From assembly GCA_946406585.1 (NCBI GenBank), contig CAMJLI010000046.1, forward strand, positions 1 through 11,939: a stretch of DNA of 11,939 bases, given 5' to 3'. The notes under the pieces are model-generated. The model had not been told where the DNA came from, made no database searches, and was given only the letters and a program-made list of their open reading frames with translations. Made by a program: the position numbers and the translations under genes. Shown here one piece after another: positions 7,629-11,939 of the stretch. Position 1 is the stretch's first letter, and every line of letters starts with the position of its first letter. The stretch comes from an uncultured Prevotellaceae bacterium (lineage in GTDB: Bacteria > Bacteroidota > Bacteroidia > Bacteroidales > Bacteroidaceae).

Positions 7629-7652
7629 CACAAAATTTAAAAATTCATTATC

Positions 7653-10600
7653 ATGAGAGGGAAAATCGACTGCTTCTTGGCTTGTGAGGACCTGAATGAA
7701 GCAGAGGTGACTGTTGCCCAATTGCGCGCTGACAGCACTGTGCGGCATATTTATCTGCTCGTTTCTGGGATAATGGCTGATAGTGACAAGCCCCTGCCGG
7801 ATTGCACCTTTGTGCCCATAGAACGATTGGCATCCACTGCCACCGTCAAAGCCATTGCATGTCGAGCCACGGCGGATTACGTGTTGCTTTGCACCAAGTC
7901 TGCACCAGTGCAGCTTGGGATGTATGCCACCAAGAGACTGATAAGGGTGGCCGACGATTCAGGGGCATCCCTTGTCTATGCCGACCATTACTCCGTGGAG
8001 AATGGGCAGACGGTGCGTCACCCTGCCATAGACTATCAGTTGGGCAGCATTCGCGACGATTTCGACTTCGGCTCACTGCTCTTCCTTCGCACGAGTGACA
8101 TACGCGACTATGTGGGGCAGGAAAACCTCCCGGAATATGATTTCGCAGGGCTTTATGACTTGAGGCTCTTTATTAGCCGGCAGGGCGCACTCATGCACAT
8201 CGACGAGTTCTTGTACACCGAGTGCGAGTACGACTTGCGCACCAGCGGAGAGAAACAGTTCGATTATGTCAATCCTCGTAACAGGGAGGTGCAGGTGGAG
8301 ATGGAACAAGCCGCCACCCGCCATCTTGGAGAACTGGGGGCATTGGTGGATACGTCGTCATATGCCACACCCGACTTCAAGGAGCAGGCTTTCGATTGCG
8401 AGGCATCGGTGGTCATTCCTGTATTCAATAGGGTCAAGACCATTCGTGACGCCGTGGACTCCGCTCTGGCTCAGAAGACTACGTTCAAATTCAACGTCAT
8501 CGTCGTGGACAACCATTCCACCGACGGTACTACACAATTGCTCAGTGAATATGACGACCCGCACCTCGTGCACATCATACCCGAACGACATGACTTGGGA
8601 ATCGGGGGGTGTTGGAACATGGCGGTGGTGGATGACCGCTGCGGACGCTTTGCCGTACAGCTCGACAGCGACGACCTGTATTCCTCGGAGAACACTTTGC
8701 AGCAGATTGTGGATGCCTTCTACCAACAGAAGGCCGCCATGGTCATCGGAGCATACAGGATGTGCGACTTCCAACTCAACACACTGCCTCCAGGAATTAT
8801 CGACCATCGTGAATGGACTGATGAGAATGGACCCAACAATGCTCTGCGCATCAACGGATTGGGGGCGCCTAGGGCTTTCTTCACTCCTCTGTTGCGCAAC
8901 ATTCTCTTTCCCAATACCAGTTACGGAGAGGATTATGCTCTCGGACTGGCTTTCAGCCGCTCTTACCGTATCGGGCGCATCTACCGCGAACTTTATCTCT
9001 GCCGCAGATGGGGTGGCAACAGCGACGCCGCTCTTGACATCAGTAAGGTGAACGCCAACAACAGGTATAAAGACCGGCTGAGAACCCTGGAGATAGAAGC
9101 AAGAAGGCAGAACTTGGGAAAGAATGACAACTTGCAGGGCGATGGATCCTTGGAGCGATTCTTCAATCGCCAGCTGGAGAAATGGCCGGAGGCAAGACAA
9201 CACTATCGTGACTTGCATGCTGTGAAAACGAGAGAACTGCAACATGCAGAGCAGGCCGTGGCTGTCAATGTGCAATGGAATCCGGCAAGAATGGTCTCCA
9301 CGGGAGCAAAGATGGACAAGGCGACTCTGGCTGAAAGACCATGTTTCCTCTGTGAGAAAAACAGACCAGAGGTGCAGTTCGCCAAGGATTTCGATACCAA
9401 GCTCGACATACTTGTAAATCCCTTCCCCATTCTTCCCACTCACTTTACCATCGTGGGAAAGAGGCACCAGCAGCAGCAGATTCATGACTTTTATTATGAA
9501 ATATACAGGTTGCTCGAGAGATTCCCAAGCCTCACCGTCTTCTATAATGGTCCGCGTTGTGGGGCTTCCGCACCCGACCACATGCATTTGCAAGCTGGCT
9601 CGTCAGGGGTGTTGCCCCTGCAGAAGGCATGGCCGAGGATGGCTCGAGACCTGAAGCCTCTTTACAAAATCAATGAAAACGACGGCATCTTCTCCATAGA
9701 AAATTATCCTTGCCATGCCCTGCTCGTGAAAAGCAGAAACAAGGATGTGGGCGAAAAACTTTTCAGAAAAGTGGAGAGTGTCTTGGCTTCCGAGGTGACA
9801 GAGACCGAAAGTCTACAGGGCGAAGAACCGATGCTCAACATTGTGGCATGGGTGCAGGAGGGGGATTTCCTCTCTGTGGTGTTCCCTCGTAGGAAACATC
9901 GCCCGGAGTGCTACAATGCCGGGGGGGATGAAAAGATGATTGTCAGTCCGGGTGCCATCGACATGGCTGGATTGGTCATCACGCCAAGGGAGGAAGACTT
10001 TGTGCGTCTCACTGCCAAACAGGCTGTTTCCATCTTGCAGGAGGTTTCCATTTCATCTGGCGACATGAAGAGGGTGGTGGAGGCCATAGCTGCAGACAAG
10101 AAACAAAACAACTCCATACGGATGATGGAAAAGGAACCACAGGTGAAGGTGGGTGTCGTCTCCGGCATTCACATCTCTTTCACACTCAACAAGCCTTACA
10201 TGGCAAAGGGAGAGAATGTCGAGGGGGTGCAGCAGGTGGACTTTTCCGATGGATGCATCTCTTGGAATGGTAATTTGTATAGGGAATTGCTCTTTGTTCC
10301 CAAGACACAGGATGCCTCGTTCTCGCTGTCTGATGTCACTATTGGGGTGGACTTCCACTGGCAGCGAAAGGAAACTCAGTCTTTCTTGGGGATGCTAAGA
10401 TTGGTGGTGGAGGCCGATAAAATATATGCTATCAATGAGTTGTCTGTGGAAAACTATCTTGAGAGCGTAATCTCAAGCGAGATGAAGGCAACTGCTTCTC
10501 TCGAACTGCTCAAGGCTCATGCCGTCATCTCTCGTAGCTGGCTCTTGGCTCAGATGGAACGCAGAAAGCGCGTGCAGTCGTCGGGCGACAGCTTCTTCTC

Positions 10601-11438
10601 TTTCGTCAAGAAGGATGATGAAATCATACGATGGTATGACCGTGAGGACCACACCATATTCGATGTCTGTGCCGACGACCACTGTCAGCGGTATCAGGGC
10701 ATCACTAAGGCTACGGAAAAGAGGGTGGCTGAAGCAGTGAAGGCTACTCGAGGAAAGGTGCTTGCTTATGGCGACGAGGTGTGTGATGCTCGCTTCAGCA
10801 AATGTTGTGGCGGTGTCACCGAGGAGTTCCAGTATTGCTGGGACAACGTGCCTAAACCTTATCTTAGGGCTGTAAACGACAGTGCCGACGCCTCTCTGCC
10901 CGACCTTAGGGTGGAACAGAATGCTTCTCGGTGGATCTTGGGCAATCCTGACGCTTATTGCAACACTACTGACCATAAGGTGCTCGCACAGGTGCTCAAC
11001 GACTATGACATGGAGACGAATGACTTCTACAGATGGACGGTGGAGTATTCGCAACAGGAACTGTCGGCACTATTGGCAAAGAAACTGAAAGTGGAATTTG
11101 GCGACATCAAGGCTCTTCTTCCTGTAGAGAGGGGCAGGAGCGGGCGCCTTTCCAAACTGCGCATAGAGGGCACCAGGACGTCACTCACCATTGGCAAGGA
11201 ACTTGAAATACGACGTGCTCTGAGCGAGACGCACCTGCTCAGTTCGGCTTTTATCGTAAAGGCAGAAGGCGACAGCCATGGCGTTCCTGCGCGCTTCATC
11301 CTGCATGGGGCAGGATGGGGGCATGGCGTGGGATTGTGCCAGATAGGAGCTGCCATGATGGGAGAAAATGGTGCCGCATACGACGAGATACTGTTGCACT
11401 ATTACCAAGGTGCTGAAATAAAGAAACTATATAAATAG
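7653..11438 (+). CDS. Multidomain fusion: degenerate GT-A region, GT2 glycosyltransferase, HIT/GalT-like (DUF4922-type) domain, SpoIID/LytB domain
   Basis: A 1261-residue protein without signal peptide or membrane segment, so probably cytoplasmic. Residues 1-245 resemble a glycosyltransferase GT-A fold (LVYADHYSVENG at 108-119, GSIRDDFDFGS at 131-141) but show no DxD at the expected place. Residues 250-455 are a family 2 glycosyltransferase: VVIPVFNR, VVDNHSTDGT and the metal/nucleotide motif LDSDD (337-341). Residues about 515-800 resemble GDP-sugar phosphorylase/HIT-superfamily enzymes: PCFLC (C564, C567), LVNPFPILPTHFTIV, and PDHMHLQAG with H643-x-H645-x-Q647; I believe this is the domain called DUF4922. 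Residues about 830-1260 are SpoIID/LytB: VKVGVVSG, VENYLESVISSEM with the putative catalytic Glu E943, KCCGGVTEEF (1050-1059), and GWGHGVGLCQIGA (1221-1233). SpoIID proteins cleave or help cleave denuded peptidoglycan glycan. An AmpG-like permease follows after 5 bp, suggesting a role in handling imported cell-wall fragments. Domain identities are well supported; the joint function is inferred. Confidence 0.87.
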   Translation: MRGKIDCFLACEDLNEAEVTVAQLRADSTVRHIYLLVSGIMADSDKPLPDCTFVPIERLASTATVKAIACRATADYVLLCTKSAPVQLGMYATKRLIRVADDSGASLVYADHYSVENGQTVRHPAIDYQLGSIRDDFDFGSLLFLRTSDIRDYVGQENLPEYDFAGLYDLRLFISRQGALMHIDEFLYTECEYDLRTSGEKQFDYVNPRNREVQVEMEQAATRHLGELGALVDTSSYATPDFKEQAFDCEASVVIPVFNRVKTIRDAVDSALAQKTTFKFNVIVVDNHSTDGTTQLLSEYDDPHLVHIIPERHDLGIGGCWNMAVVDDRCGRFAVQLDSDDLYSSENTLQQIVDAFYQQKAAMVIGAYRMCDFQLNTLPPGIIDHREWTDENGPNNALRINGLGAPRAFFTPLLRNILFPNTSYGEDYALGLAFSRSYRIGRIYRELYLCRRWGGNSDAALDISKVNANNRYKDRLRTLEIEARRQNLGKNDNLQGDGSLERFFNRQLEKWPEARQHYRDLHAVKTRELQHAEQAVAVNVQWNPARMVSTGAKMDKATLAERPCFLCEKNRPEVQFAKDFDTKLDILVNPFPILPTHFTIVGKRHQQQQIHDFYYEIYRLLERFPSLTVFYNGPRCGASAPDHMHLQAGSSGVLPLQKAWPRMARDLKPLYKINENDGIFSIENYPCHALLVKSRNKDVGEKLFRKVESVLASEVTETESLQGEEPMLNIVAWVQEGDFLSVVFPRRKHRPECYNAGGDEKMIVSPGAIDMAGLVITPREEDFVRLTAKQAVSILQEVSISSGDMKRVVEAIAADKKQNNSIRMMEKEPQVKVGVVSGIHISFTLNKPYMAKGENVEGVQQVDFSDGCISWNGNLYRELLFVPKTQDASFSLSDVTIGVDFHWQRKETQSFLGMLRLVVEADKIYAINELSVENYLESVISSEMKATASLELLKAHAVISRSWLLAQMERRKRVQSSGDSFFSFVKKDDEIIRWYDREDHTIFDVCADDHCQRYQGITKATEKRVAEAVKATRGKVLAYGDEVCDARFSKCCGGVTEEFQYCWDNVPKPYLRAVNDSADASLPDLRVEQNASRWILGNPDAYCNTTDHKVLAQVLNDYDMETNDFYRWTVEYSQQELSALLAKKLKVEFGDIKALLPVERGRSGRLSKLRIEGTRTSLTIGKELEIRRALSETHLLSSAFIVKAEGDSHGVPARFILHGAGWGHGVGLCQIGAAMMGENGAAYDEILLHYYQGAEIKKLYK

Positions 11439-11443
11439 ACAAA

Positions 11444-11939
11444 ATGGGAAAAAAGAGAAATCCATGGACTTGGATACCTACGCTCTATTTCGCCGAGGGA
11501 CTGCCCAATGTGGTGGTGATGACCGTCGCGGTGGTGATGTATATGGAAATGGGCATGACCGACACCGAAATAGCTCTCTATACGAGTTGGTTGGGACTGC
11601 CGTGGGTCATCAAGCCGCTTTGGAGCCCTTTCGTCGATTTGTTCAAAACCAAACGTTGGTGGGTGCTCTCCATGCAGTTGCTCCTGGGGGCGGCGTTTGC
11701 TGGCGTGGCTTTTACCGTAAAAACGGATTTCTGGTTTCAGGGAACGATGTTCTTCTTCTTCCTAATGGCATTTTCCAGTGCCACTCACGACATCGCCGCC
11801 GATGGATTCTACATGCTCGACCTCGATAGTCACGACCAATCGTGGTTTGTTGGAATACGAAACACGTTCTACCGCATAGCTGTAATCTTCGGACAAGGCG
11901 TACTCGTATGGATGGCTGGCGAATTGCAGAAAATATACC
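11444..11939 (+). CDS. AmpG-like muropeptide permease, MFS (3' partial)
   Basis: Inner-membrane major facilitator permease. AmpG proteins import anhydro-muropeptides released during cell-wall turnover. ATG at 11444 opens a frame that continues without a stop to the right edge (165 codons visible; the family usually exceeds 400 residues). The N-terminus reads MGKKRNPWTWIPTLYFAEGLP, then LYTSWLGLPWVIKPLWSPFVD (44-64) with the basic loop KTKRWW between predicted membrane segments 2 and 3, and SSATHDIAADGFYM (111-124) in segment 4. These match AmpG-type transporters. Roughly five hydrophobic segments are visible (about 10-33, 42-65, 73-92, 97-118, 140-160). It begins 5 bp after the stop of the preceding gene, so the two are almost certainly cotranscribed. 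The substrate is inferred from family and context; a related sugar permease remains possible. Confidence 0.88.
   Translation, partial: MGKKRNPWTWIPTLYFAEGLPNVVVMTVAVVMYMEMGMTDTEIALYTSWLGLPWVIKPLWSPFVDLFKTKRWWVLSMQLLLGAAFAGVAFTVKTDFWFQGTMFFFFLMAFSSATHDIAADGFYMLDLDSHDQSWFVGIRNTFYRIAVIFGQGVLVWMAGELQKIY

Larger units (their letters stand above)
7339..7652. other. Divergent intergenic regulatory region
   Basis: A 314-bp AT-rich region between the start codons of the M16 peptidase gene and the large multidomain gene. It holds a promoter signal on each strand, a 10-bp palindrome in the predicted peptidase leader, and an imperfect direct repeat (ACGTTTCAATGGTGGCAT at 7419-7436 and ACGTTTCCAATGGCAT at 7453-7468). 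It also contains a 19-codon open frame at 7502-7561 (+) encoding a basic-then-hydrophobic peptide (MKKMHVKKSYFLILVLLLM), which I do not call as a gene. No structured RNA family is recognisable. Confidence 0.7.

Noticed and set aside
8358..9593. 411-codon open frame on the minus strand inside the multidomain gene.
   Set aside because: It lies wholly antisense to motif-rich coding sequence (GT2 and HIT-like domains), has no recognisable motif of its own and no promoter or neighbour context.

Overview
The window looks like a chromosomal segment from a Bacteroidales bacterium, most likely a Prevotella-type member of Prevotellaceae. The grounds are a subtilase ending in a type IX secretion (Por) C-terminal sorting domain, start codons without Shine-Dalgarno sequences, promoter boxes of the Bacteroidetes form TAnnTTTG, and RlmN, PdxA and AmpG-like proteins whose wording is typical of this order. 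I see no rRNA, tRNA, CRISPR array, insertion sequence or phage gene. The assignment rests on protein style and promoter type; no database search was possible.

Layout. At the left edge, on the + strand, is a subtilisin-family (S8) secreted protease whose 5' end lies outside the window. It converges on a minus-strand pair, rlmN then pdxA (27 bp apart), which starts from a good Bacteroidetes promoter and ends at a hairpin with a T-run between pdxA and the protease. Upstream of rlmN lies a tandem array of about seven 9-nt units. Beyond it is a long hairpin terminator that closes the next minus-strand gene, a 939-residue secreted M16 (insulinase-type) zinc peptidase. A 314-bp intergenic region with divergent promoter signals separates the peptidase from a + strand operon. 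That operon holds a 1261-residue multidomain protein followed 5 bp later by an AmpG-like muropeptide permease, which runs off the right edge.

How the genes work together. The right-hand operon is the most interesting part. The large protein joins a degenerate glycosyltransferase-like N-terminus, a family 2 glycosyltransferase with an intact DxD motif, a HIT/GalT-type nucleotidyl-transfer domain (probably the domain called DUF4922) with an HxHxQ motif, and a complete SpoIID/LytB peptidoglycan-acting domain. It has no signal peptide or membrane segment. With an AmpG-type permease directly downstream, it reads as a candidate fused enzyme for cytoplasmic processing of imported cell-wall fragments. 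That role is inference.

The second notable item is the PdxA homologue. It keeps the Bacteroidetes PdxA scaffold and length but has lost all three metal-binding histidines, so it may be inactive as the pyridoxal-phosphate pathway dehydrogenase, or repurposed. RlmN and the M16 peptidase keep their expected catalytic residues.
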